Positions 50,901-60,846 of a stretch of DNA of 64,000 nucleotides are shown piece after piece; positions within the stretch are counted from its first letter, which is position 1; each line of letters opens with the position of its first letter. The position numbers were made by a program, and so were the translations under genes. The DNA is taken from assembly GCA_011009095.1 (NCBI GenBank), contig VTPC01089974.1, positions 62,001 through 126,000 of the forward strand, read 5' to 3'. The notes under the pieces were generated by a model. That model ran no database searches. It was not told the DNA's origin and was given only the letters and a program-made list of their open reading frames with translations. This stretch comes from Ignelater luminosus (taxonomy: Eukaryota > Arthropoda > Insecta > Coleoptera > Elateridae).

Positions 50901-52445
50901 TTGCTAATTTGTATCCTAAAATTTAATTATTAATAATTTCAACTTGCTCAAGTTTTTTACGTATCTAATTACATGTATACACACTTTACCGTTGCGTTAT
51001 TTACTTATTATTTCCATTACCGACTGCTGTTTTATTTTGATTTAAATTACAAATAAACACTAAATTATTCATAACAAAAGAATGCCTTTTCCTCGCAATC
51101 ATGACACCTTTTCTTGAAAAATTACGAAAGGTAGAAATAACAGTTTTTGCTTTTTCGCACTGTGTTTTTTATTTATGAAAATGTATTGTGTATACGATAA
51201 AGATAAACTATAAAAGCTAACTTGTTTCCACCATCGATTTCGGCAGTGCTTGTTGAATTTTTCATATTTCACGCATTTTAAATCACCTTCAAGGAATCGC
51301 GCTAATAGATTGTAGAGATATTCAGCTTCGCTTTTGCAAAATGGAATTAGGGGTTTTCACCCGTGATGTATTCGCCGAACTTGGCTCTCGAGAATTAAAA
51401 TGTGGTCGAAGCGTGAAATATTCAGAGATTTGTTGACTCGATAAAAAACATTAAATCGTATTTTTCAATCCAGAAGGGAAGTAATATTCAATTTAAATGC
51501 ATGTATGCCACTTAACAAAATTGAGTTAGGTATTGGAAAATGCTAGAACACAATTATTATTATTATTGGGGAGATACGAAGCAAAGAATGACTGAACAAC
51601 TCGAATTTGCATTTGTAGAGTGAAATTAATTGCGTAGGTATAATATACACGTGAACAGTTAAGTTTGTTTTAAACTTTAGGAAACTATGTACTACTCTGA
51701 AAACAGAAAGTCTTAGAAACTGTAGTGGAAGTGCTGTGCGCGTAATAACCATTACTATTAACTACTACAGTAATCCTTTTGACTATTGTATCGTTTTGTG
51801 CAAAACTAGTTTGTTTACTGTTTATTTACAGAATGATTGTACTTTAAATGGAAAAGTAAAACAATACTAAAGTAAAAATTTTTGAAATGGCAGACACCTT
51901 ATCATTAGAAAATAATTTTTTGCTGACTCTAACGTTTGTCAGAATTGCTGTATTTAAAACCTTTTTGAATTTAAATTAAATTTCTTTATTGTTAATTTTG
52001 CATTTTTTCGTATTTAATTTCTTTAAATATTTTATGTATCGATTTTCTTTTGAAGTTAGAAAAATAGTTTTACTTGGAAACAATACAGTTGTTTGTTAAT
52101 TGCTAGTTGCAAACAAAACTAAAGTCGAAACAACACCCTAACAACTGGCAACGTACTATACTCAAATTCTGATTTTCTTGAAAATTATGTACTTATATTA
52201 CGTAATTTGTTTGTACTTTTGTTATAAACTATACTTACGGTAACGTTAAGTTCGCTTGATGGTGCATCTAAAATGAGGCGAACCCAAACTCCATGTAAGT
52301 CTGCTTCAGAAGCCAGGGTTACGTCAGCGACCCATTGACCTGGTTCATGTGACACGTACTGGAAAAGTCCGGGACAAGGAGATCGTGCTTGAGCATTACA
52401 AGAAACCACCAATGCTCCTACGAAAGCTGCCAAGTATATCCACAT
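38774..52445 (-). CDS. Gastrulation-defective-like secreted serine protease (GD_N + S1A), four coding exons
   Basis: Exons are 52239-52445, 49560-49741, 39033-39736 and 38774-38970. All donors are GT, all acceptors AG, and the phases join to one 429-residue frame. The protein has a signal peptide (about 1-18), a GD_N domain (about 22-128), a linker with CG (168-169), and an S1A domain with His222 (LTAAHC), Asp276 (NDVAIIRL) and Ser373. The cysteines expected for chymotrypsin pairs 42-58, 168-182 and 191-220 and the inter-domain pair are present. Drosophila gd acts in the extracellular cascade that activates Spaetzle; relatives occur in immune and haemolymph cascades. Two oddities: no R|IVGG activation sequence (FPAGSSSG instead), and GESGSG where GDSGGP/GDSGGG is usual. 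The residue at S1-pocket position 189 is Thr, not the Asp of trypsins. The fold is intact, but activation must differ, or it may be a weak enzyme. The gene name gd is by family only. Confidence 0.92.
39033..39736 (-). CDS. GD_N protease exon 3: linker and most of the protease domain
   Basis: Starts after ttgttgtag with one base completing the split Gly codon, and covers residues 130-365. It contains the inter-domain Cys168, the altered activation region (LFPAGSSSG), WPWHASIY, catalytic His222 and Asp276, and VRPACLW. It ends at GAAAAGG|gtaaaata. Confidence 0.95.
39771..42360. other. Intron 2 of the protease gene, first part
   Basis: No nested gene is supported. Three overlapping open frames at 41629-41908 lie over a local cluster of CACATG-type palindromes and are not convincing proteins. 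Confidence 0.5.
41735..41810. repeat. Cluster of CACATG/CATGTG palindromes
   Basis: CACATGGG, CCCATGTGCG and the perfect 12-bp palindrome CGCACATGTGCG (41798-41809) follow each other in alternating orientation. CACATGTG is an E-box, so this may be a bHLH-type binding cluster within the intron. Chance or a decayed repeat is possible. Confidence 0.4.
42380..43225. mobile_element. Foldback element of four alternating inverted units
   Basis: A TA-CAGGGTGATC terminus starts the element. One unit occurs four times in alternating orientation: plus at 42380-42680, minus at about 42690-42820, plus at about 42815-42960, minus at about 42955-43225. The unit contains CCACCCCCTCCCCAAAATTTT, TGGCACTACCCCATGTGTGA and TTAGCCCAGCCGTTTGTGAA type blocks. 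The outer pair forms a long palindrome enclosing a second, smaller one. There is no coding capacity. The matching right terminal CACCCTG-TA is not visible. It lies in a protease-gene intron. Confidence 0.75.
44291..44735 (+). pseudogene. Unrecognised coiled-coil coding remnant
   Basis: Two overlapping frames (44291-44602 and 44496-44735) together look like one decayed protein. A charged helical stretch (RKARIKEIQNEYKHKIKVLE) is followed, in the other frame, by LEKQLTQKTDALKQYFRQ. It ends with a stop at about 44733 and an AATAAA near 44799. This could be a processed pseudogene, a real spliced exon, or the 5' part of the LINE relic starting 200 bp further on. I do not recognise the parent gene. 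Confidence 0.35.
44935..46390 (+). mobile_element. LINE relic: endonuclease and start of reverse transcriptase
   Basis: The plus strand reads in broken frames as a non-LTR element. It has LKFGYLDVYSL and VSETWL with IDGYEFHY (APE-type endonuclease), then TNTNFQTFINELDDS, NLTHLFDIHETNIIHH, and LRPISILSIIPKILKQI, LDYSTVFGTLNHQTLLAMLK and LFYHYLE of the reverse transcriptase. It stops before the catalytic FADD motif. Many breaks make it an old relic. It is Jockey/CR1-like and not obviously the same family as the LINE at 9 kb. Confidence 0.75.
46391..49559. other. Intron 2 of the protease gene, last part
   Basis: AT-rich, with no supported gene or repeat. Frames at 46366-46572 and 48792-49019 are low-complexity. 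Confidence 0.5.
49560..49741 (-). CDS. GD_N protease exon 2: second half of GD_N
   Basis: Begins in phase 0 after tattgcag with DNFGEVV and runs to VCPEHGG, ending in phase 2 at GGCGG|gtaagtaa. Codes residues 70 to 130 (split codon). The intron before it is 2.5 kb and the one after it 9.8 kb. Confidence 0.92.
49742..52238. other. Intron 1 of the protease gene
   Basis: The intron holds a lone TA-CAGGGTGTTTCGG terminus at 50421 and nothing else that I can define. The frames at 49860-50105 and 51543-51752 have no motif. Confidence 0.5.
52239..52445 (-). CDS. GD_N protease exon 1: signal peptide and first half of GD_N
   Basis: Encodes residues 1-69. MWIYLAAFVGALVVSCNA is a typical signal peptide, followed by SPCPGLFQYV, the characteristic start of GD_N domains. 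It ends in phase 0 at ACC|gtaagtat. A good acceptor (cttgcttgtcatag) sits immediately before the ATG, implying an upstream 5' exon. Confidence 0.9.
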
Positions 52446-53307
52446 CTATGACAAGCAAGAAAATCAATAGACATAGTAATATTTTCAGCTAGAGTTCTTT
52501 TTTACGATCGCGATTGAATTTGATAGCATGTAACTCAAACGTTCTCCCCTTACAACAATAAAGAAAGATTTTAATAAGATCTCCCCCTGTGACGTTTTTG
52601 AATCTAAGCTAAGATTCCTGCTGAGGTCAGCAATTTAACTTTCACAAGTGTTATTCAAGTTCTTATTGAAGTTGACGTAGATTTCAGAGTTTTAGAACCC
52701 TGGAGGGCAAGAAAATGTTTTTGCTTTTATATGTATTTGCCATAAACAACTAAAAAAGACGGAAATGTAATTTTATATTAAACTTTGTAACGTAAAGTTG
52801 AAAATATTAAATCTGCAAGAAACGGAATATTTTAGCTAGGTTTAAGGTGACGGATAAACGTCGTCTCATGTTAAAAACCGAAGATCTGTTTAATGTAAAT
52901 AATATTTTTAGTATAGAACATTTTATAAAGTTGCTATGCCTAAATTAGATTTTTTTAAAGAATTAAAGATCTGTAAATAATCCACAAGTAAGCCAAAAAC
53001 CTTGGAATGTAAAAATAAACCTTTCAGCGAAAAAACATCTGTTGTTGCAAATTAATTTTGGATTTATTCTGTTGATTTTAGCAATATTTCATTTAGAGAC
53101 AAAATGTTCAATTAATTTATTCTTTTTTATAATGTAAATCATATTTTTATTATAAATATTGTTTCTACAGTACATGCAATATTACCCGTTGATTTAACAT
53201 AAAATCTAATTAACGGTTGGATAGAATGAAAGCAAGTTGCGTAAAATTATGATACACAGTTTGATATTATTAGTAAATTAAGGTGTAGCTAAAAGTATTA
53301 GTCTAAA

Positions 53308-53559
53308 ATGTCCTATTTTTATGAAAATAACAAAGCATCGTGTGACTGGCTTGTTGAAAAGCAGAAGCTTGCTGAAAGGCTTGAAACTGTCAAAAGAAGG
53401 ATTAAAAAAGATCTTGCTAGCAGTGTGAGTTCCATCACGCCGAGTTCTTCAGTCTTAAGATTTAAAAACATCTCAAGATATTTTTTGTTCGTACCTGCAC
53501 ATAAATACGCAAAGGCACTAGATCATGAAACATGTTCACTACCTTTGCAAAATCTTTGA
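53308..53559 (+). CDS. Unrecognised small open frame (83 codons)
   Basis: The protein begins MSYFYENNKASCDWL and has a charged helical segment (EKQKLAERLETVKRRIKKDL) followed by a Ser-rich stretch. An AATAAA lies about 15 nt after the stop, unusually close. I do not recognise a family and see no promoter. It lies opposite to the protease gene, in its presumed 5' intron. It may be a small nested gene, a pseudogene, or chance. Confidence 0.2.
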   Translation: MSYFYENNKASCDWLVEKQKLAERLETVKRRIKKDLASSVSSITPSSSVLRFKNISRYFLFVPAHKYAKALDHETCSLPLQNL

Positions 53560-54529
53560 AATTTATTGTTACTCCAATAAAGCAAGAAATGATTGAATTC
53601 TTTTTCTAGTTTCCTTCAATCAGATATGTACCTTTTATACTTACAGCATAGATTTTTTGCAGAAGTAAAGAAATATTGAGTTAAATGAGTAATAAAACAA
53701 AGTCCACGGTAATTCAGTGTGTTAACTATACTCTTGACAATTTGTTTTGAGTTTTTTCTTAAAATTCTATCCAAACCAGAGAGTGTAACCTTTTCGTTTA
53801 CGTATTCGCATACATGGTTTTGATCAGTTCATGTATCTTTCACTGATCTATTCATGAAGATAGCCCATTCAGCTGGTATGGATTTATTTTACAATGATGA
53901 AAAACAAACTTCTCCCTTTAAAAGTATAGAAGCAAGAAGCCGGTTGCAGATTGATTTCTTTGTTCACCTTGATTTCTGCTCATTATCTACCAAATCATTG
54001 AGACCGATACTGAAGTTTTCAGCGGTGTAGATATTTGCAATGAAACTAAATCCTACTTTAAACAGCTTCTAGAAACGTAGAAGCTGTTAGTCTGCAACAT
54101 CCATCGTCTTTCAGAACGATTTATTTACTTAAAAAAGTGAGCGATTAATTTCGAGGTACTAGAAGTGATCCAATTAACCAACCAAACCGAGCGCAAAGAT
54201 CAGTAAATCCCTAGCTGTTTACTCAGGAGTAACGTAATTATATAGATGAATCAGGTGTACTTTTCGCTTAATCACACTGCTCAACAAAACAAAATTTTTA
54301 ATGTTTCCTTCACTTCATGAGTCAATTCTTACTAATTTTGGATTGAGAGAAACGAATATGACAAAGGAAAATTTTTATTAGCTCTAGTTTCTGTGATATA
54401 CAATAGGTAAAAGTTTTTCATTTTAAAGGATTAAGAGAAAACGGTAAATGTTAGTTACATACGCTAACAACATTAAAAGTGTGATCGTTCTTTTTTTAAA
54501 TGACAGTTACATCCTAAATTGATGGAAGA

Positions 54530-55610
54530 ACACCTACCAGGTGGTTGGATCCACATAGAATGGCTTCATGAGACGGATGTCTTTTGGCTTTCCTCTTGTA
54601 AGTGAGTTCTGAAGCATCCCTACACACAAACCAGCAGTAATCCGCAAGCATTGCTTGATTCCAGCGGCCCTGATATCTCCGTTCCATCACAGAAATATCC
54701 TGATGGAACCTTTCTCCGTGCTCGTCACTGACAGCTCCACAACTAGGTGGGAAAAAATCGAGATGGGAGTGGAGAAAATGGATTTTTAGAGACCTGTTGC
54801 ATCCGAGTTGATGGTATTTTTGTAGAAGTGCTGTCACCAACTCAGTGTAGTTATCATCTTTTTTGTTCTCTAAAAATCCATGCATAGCTCCTTTGAGAGC
54901 TTCCCAAGTTTACTTTTCTTTCCCTTCCAAAACTAGGTCGAACGCAGGATCCTTTACGAGTTGACGTATTTGTGGCCCAACAAAGTATTTAAAAGCCTGG
55001 CCTTCTCGGTTCATGCCTTTGACAAAATTCTTCACTAAACCCAGCTTGATATTTGTAGGGGTGGAAGAAGAACATCTTTTGGATCCACGAGAGGCTTGGC
55101 AACGACATTTTTTTCTCTAGAGTTAAGATTTCTTGCAGGCCAATCTACTTAAATATAATGTGATTTTCTATCCCTACTGTCCCACATACATAAAAAGCAA
55201 CAGTATTTAGTGCACCCTAATTGCATCCTAAGAGTACAGCAATGACTTTTAGATCGCCACAGATTTTCCACTTATGTTCAGCATATTTGATTGAGTTGAG
55301 AAGGGCTGTCATGTTTGCATAAGTCTCCTTCATGTGAACTGCATGACCAACAGAAATAGAAGGGAGACGGTTGCCGTTGTGAAGCAATACAGCTTTCAAA
55401 CTTAGCTTGAAGAATTCTATGAATAGCCTCCATTTAGTTGTATCATGTTTCAAATTCAATCTTTTCATCAAACCATTAATGTCACAGCAAATAACAAGAT
55501 TGTTTTTTTTTTCAAAAAAAGGAAGCAGATCCCATTGACGTTGTCTGCACTTGGAGACCCTGACATCATGCTCAAGAAGATTCCACTGCTGTAACCTTGA
55601 GCGGGTTTAC
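54530..55610 (-). pseudogene. Relic of an unclassified repetitive arthropod protein (GERFHQDI family, transposase-like)
   Basis: From the upstream side the minus strand reads VSKCRQRQWDLLPFF, then WRLFIEFFKLSLKAVLLHNG and WKICGDLKVIAVLLG (55217-55471). Next come IKLGLVKNFVKGMNREGQ, YFVGPQIRQLVKDP and the open piece 54514-54885 with LKIHFLHSHLDFFP, GAVSDEHGERFHQDI, RYQGRWNQAMLADYCW and YKRKAKRH. I recognise this as a protein found many times in arthropod and cnidarian genomes as uncharacterised loci. The K-H-L-H...SDE..ER.H pattern resembles the last catalytic segment of some DDE transposases, so a DNA transposon origin is likely (inference). The N-terminal part is missing, and frame breaks and at least one in-frame stop are present. 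No terminal repeats were found. Confidence 0.6.
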
Positions 55611-58600
55611 ATTAGATTTTACGTTTGATTTTACATTTGACTTATGCAAAATTACCAAGTGCGTAGACCGTGATGTAGATTATAGAGAATATAAAATGTC
55701 ACTGTATCTCCAAAACAAGAGCTAATCGGTAATTTTTATGGTGATTTTGGAATTCAGCAAGTGGGAATACATAAGAATCAACTATTTTTGAGCCCGAAAC
55801 ATTTTCATTGTTGGTCAGTGATCATCAATTTATTGGTTTCAACTAAGTCAAACCTATAACTATCTGCAATCTATTTCTGTATTAGTACAAGCAAATTACG
55901 ATACGCCAATGTCTAAATAGAACACGTTTCATTTTGAAAGAACTAGATACGTTCACATTAGTCTGTAATTTCGAGATTTCCACGAAATGATCAAATATAC
56001 TCTCCTCACACTTCCCTTAGATTAGACTTTCAAATGCCAAACAGCTACCACTAATCACCACCTGAGTATCTGTTTATCGAAAATATTTTCTTAAAAATAT
56101 CATTAGTTCTGCGTCAATTACAGATACTATTAATAGAAGTATAGACGTGCCACACACATTTTGCGTAGTGTAAGCGGCATAGACAGACTGAAGCCCCACT
56201 GGACCGACAGACGGGAGTCGGGAAAAAGTTTTTTAGATCTGTGATCAAATTCACGGGGTCATATGACTAAACAGTTGGGTGCCCAAAATGAGAAAAAGTT
56301 GTAGTTTAGATTTTCTATACAATCACCTGCTATTAGGCATACTGACATCTAAATATATAAAAGGATACCCTGACTGACTGATCTATCAACACACAGCTCA
56401 AACCGCTGGGTCTAGAAACTTGAACATTTGCTTTAGGGTCCCTCGAGTGACGTAGGCCACCACTAAGAAAAGACTATTCAAAATTCAATCTCTAAGAGGG
56501 TAAAATGGGATGTCAAGAATTGCCCTAAGGGAGTTAAACGGGGACTCCTATGGTAGTAAGATTGCATGGAAAAAATATAAAGCGTTGCATAGAAGTTCTT
56601 CAAGAGACGTGGGCAATCACTAAGCAATGGTTTTTTTAAATTAAATTAACAGCTACTATAACAATAAATGTTAATGTGAGTAAATATTGTAGGTTGCTCG
56701 TATATAAAGTACGACCCAAAATATTAGGCAAAACTCAAAATTGATGTACCAGACGAGTTTTGGATTTTGATAAAGCATTTGCATGTTCCTTTATTTTTTT
56801 TGTCACTGGGTTGTATAGAGTCCCATTTAAATATAAGTATCAGTAATCTAGAAACTAGGAAAGTATAAACAGCTTAGAATGGGATTTGCAACTTGATGTT
56901 TAAATTTTATAAATCTGATTTCACACATGTCCTTGATGAACTTCATTTAATACTTTTAATAGCGTGAGAATTAGTCTTTGAAAATTTTTATCCGTATGTC
57001 CAAATAAATACATATCCATCTTGCGTTTTCATTTCGTCATTCAACAAATGCTACTGTTGTGACAAACCACATCGAATTTAAAGAAATAAACAAGCAAAAA
57101 AGGTACTTAATAAAAATACTAAATCTAAAACATAAAAACGGCGAGACGAATATAATTCATGTATTTTGTGTTAAGCAGTTTGAGTGATTACACTAAAGTC
57201 ATGAATTAAAAAAGCAAATTACAGAAATTAGTAGTTGGTTTCTAAAAGGGTGTGCAAAATAAATAATTCATGATGCTCAGAAAACAGAATTCTTGGTATA
57301 TTATTATAGAGCAATTTGTATTATGAAGTATGTAGAATAAAAAAGATAAATAGACTATTGCAAGAGTAATTGAAGCCCGCAAAGTACATATTGTATGTAT
57401 TGGAATAATTAAAGCACGTAATTAAAAATTAAAAAATATGTTGCGTGGCCAAATATACAAGCAAAAATTCCTCTACAAACGCGTATGCATGATGTAGCTA
57501 ATTTAGTTTTTTAAGGTTTCTGTTTGCACACGTTTCAAAAACTATTTGAAAGGAAGTTTATCTTTTAATTTCATTTTCAACTTAGCTAGCTACAGTTGAA
57601 AAATTATCGTGGCATCTAACCAAAAGTCGATACGTTTTTAGCAGGCTGATCATGGCTGTTAATAAGCATAAGCAAAGTTATATTTAAATAAGCATCATTT
57701 TTAGTTTTTTTAATTTAGGCAATGGTATGGAAAACCTTCAAATGATTAATCAAGCGTAATCACTATTGTGGAATCATTATAATTATTATTTTGTTGACCA
57801 AGATTTACCATAAAAAACCAAGGCTGTTTCCAGGCAATTATTTTTTAGGAACAAGTCTGAGGTAGAAAAGGAAGATTGCTATAAACTGAATTACATCTAG
57901 AAAAAAAAACGAATAAAACGTTATTAAGTGATGTGGTTTGTTAATACAAAAAGAAATAACACCTTTAGATAACAAAAACGGTGTTATTTATTGCATGTAT
58001 TTTAGAATATTATTAGATGATTTAAACAATAAAATTGAAAAAAGTGTTGATGAGAATACTCGTTGTTTAGTTACATAACAAATATTTCCCAGATTTATAA
58101 ACCATTCAATTAAGTTTTTATATGGCACACTAAAACCTGAAGTGATTATGATTCTGATGAATGCTTAGTATTATAATTATCAGATTTAATTAGACTTTTA
58201 TAGTTATTTATTAAAATTTATTTTTAAACATTTCTAATAATAGCCAAATATGACATAAATAAAATAAGAATAAGTTTGATACTATCGGCATGTGACGTTA
58301 AAGAGGTTGAAGACACAGCAGTTTAGAAGCATCATTGATGTTTATTGTCCATAAAGAGAAAAACCACTTACCTCATGCTGCATAAAGTTCAAGAATACAC
58401 CTTCAGAATATAACATAAAGAATGTCAAGACATGTATGAACAAAATATAAAATTAAAGTAGAACCAGAAGTAAATGAGGGGTAACCCCAAAAGAATTGTA
58501 AATGGATAATGTTACATAGAACTCGTTTTCTACTGGGTATTAATTACTACAACAGGTAGAGTCTGATTGTAGGCAGAAATTACAAACAACCCACGAATTT

Positions 58601-59120
58601 TTAATTATTTAAGTTACCCGCCTGTTACTAATACGTTGAGACCAGTGACAAGAGGTTTGATAAGTTATTTTTCTAGGGATTGAATAGCCTGTCATTTTAT
58701 TTTTAGCAAAATGTTTTAAAGGAAGACATTGACATTATATTTTCAATGTTTTTGTTCTAATAAGACCAAAATTATTTTGTCTTGCGAATAGATCGATACT
58801 TTTCAATGTAGAAGTCGCGACCATCAAAGGAATTATTTATTATGAAACCAAATTAATCGAACTGTCAATAAAACGACTTAATCATGTGATTATATTATCA
58901 ATAGTTTATGCAAGAAAAATAAAAATGTTTGAAAATTAATAACTTATGTTAATTCTAATTAGTAACTTTTAAATAATTTAATAAATTACTACAGTAATTT
59001 TGTTACCATGATTTTAATTCCAACAGCATCTGTTGATTATAGCATGCAAAAAAAAGATTCTCCTTAAATAAAGTTACCATTAAGATGAATTATTTATTCC
59101 AACAAAAGGAAATTTAATAA
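55611..59120. other. Presumed 5' intron of the protease gene, gene-free
   Basis: No gene is supported. Near 56360-56600 is a repeat-like segment (CCCTGACTGACTGATCTATC, then AACCGCTGGGTCTAGAAACT) of a type I associate with dispersed insect repeats, but I cannot name the family. Confidence 0.4.
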
Positions 59121-59129
59121 CGATGGCAA

Positions 59130-59595
59130 ACCTTCAAAATAGATATCAGGAAATGTTTTTGAAAGCATTTATTTATAAAGGAAATACCTATATTTAGATG
59201 TGGAAATTTAAATGTTGATGGAATGTACAGGATTCTCAATGCCAAAAGGAATATTAATTTAAAAAATTCAAATATCAAGAAATATTTTCGAAACCACGAA
59301 TATTCCTAGTCAATTTACTTTATTACACACAATTTGTTTATAAAAGAAATATCTTTATTAAACTACTTGCAGTTTAAATTGATGGAAAATGTCGAGGGTC
59401 CTCAATGTCGAAAAAATTATTAGAATAATTAATTAGACAGCAAACAAAATGACAAGTTTTTGAAATAGATATCGAAAGCAAAAATATTTCAGACCCTCAC
59501 TCAGCATTTCTGTATCAATATACAGGGTTTTACATGGCAAAAGATATATCTGATTAAAAAAAATAATTAAACAGCAAACAGTAATCAATATGAAG
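59130..59595. repeat. Degenerate tandem repeat, three copies of about 140-190 bp
   Basis: Copies begin near 59130, 59267 and 59455. Shared blocks are ATAGATATC followed by AAATATTT-like sequence, a TGATGGAA...CTCAATG block in the first two, and AATTAAACAGCAAACA in the last two. Copies are strongly diverged, so boundaries are approximate. Confidence 0.4.
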
Positions 59596-60765
59596 ACATT
59601 CTGCAAGAATTCATCCTAATAGCACCAATAGGGAAACATGAGACTGACTTTATAGAGGGTGTTTATTTGTTGTGGTTCTGACAGAAAGTGAAAAGAAGAA
59701 TTTTCATAAACAAACTCTTGAGTTAGAAAATAATGAAATCTAACCGAAAAGACATGTGCAAATAGATGAACCAGCTGTGATGTACTTGGAAAGGCAAAAA
59801 GAAAGTTACAGAATTTATCAAACTGACAAGTCGCATAAAACTTTTGATAATTTATGTAATGTATCTCGTAATATGCAGTACAAACCACTCTGCAGTTAAC
59901 TCAAAATCTTTCCAGTTTTTTTTTTAATTGTACCTCCACTGAAGAGAATTTGGTTCTTAATTTTTTTGCCCTAGAAGAAGAAAAAACATGAAGTCAAAAG
60001 CAATTATAGAATTGCTGTCGCCGACAGATAAATCGAAGCACTTTCCGAAGGCATTAGCTAATTAGTAATATTTGCAGTTCTCAAAGGCCCTGTTTATATC
60101 CAGAAAGACCACGGTCGAAATAATTAACAATCTTTCTAAAGACTGAAGATTTTGTCTTACTAATGTTCTAAATCGGAAAATGTCTGTTATGTCAGGAATA
60201 ATTAATTGCAAAAATTCACATTTTAGGTTAAGACAGGTCAAATATGAAAAATCTTAAAGTATTAGGATATTCCATTTAGAAAAGTCAAGTAGAATCGCGT
60301 TTCGCGTTTCTCGGTCACGGTATATAAAAAAGATGACAACCTTTTACAAGAAATAATTCTAGAACTTTTAGTTTTAGATTTCCACTTAAATAAGGGAATC
60401 CTTTTAAAATTTATCCTTATTCAAGAAAATTCATTAAACTATATTGTATGAGGTAAACCTACAAGTGGCAATTGGCCTAACTTCAGCTAATGTCTTGATC
60501 TTTTAATTGATCTTTCGAATGTGATATTTTAGCTAATATATTTTTTTCAAATTCATTTATTTCAAACGTAGATCAATATTTTCAAATTTGTGTACTACTA
60601 TCTCCGAATTGGTTTATTGGTTTTTATTATATTTAATGTACAGAAATGGAAAAATAATTTTTTTATGTTAATAATTATTAACACTTGGTGTAACTTGGTA
60701 TAACTTATATACCCCAAACAATTAAGGTAATAAATTAAAATATAGAGAAGTATTTGCGGTTGGAT

Positions 60766-60846
60766 TGTGGTTAAAGCAATTTTGTTTTGTCATGTGTCCT
60801 GGGAAAAGAAGACAATTACTGTGACAACAAAATTGCTTCAACCACA
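60766..60846. ncRNA. Pre-miRNA-like hairpin
   Basis: The arms TGTGGTTAAAGCAATTTTG (from 60766) and CAAAATTGCTTCAACCACA (to 60846) pair. They continue inward to TGTCA and TGACA with a single mismatch and a 2-nt bulge. About 24 base pairs close a loop of 29 nt (60793-60821), for a total near 81 nt. Size and shape fit an animal microRNA precursor on either strand. The mature arms match no microRNA I can recall. A tiny inverted-repeat transposon is the main alternative. Confidence 0.35.

Noticed and set aside
52185-52445. 86-codon frame as a complete small secreted protein
   Set aside because: The GD_N domain is cut at a good donor after 69 codons and continues in phase at 49741; the last 17 codons are intron.
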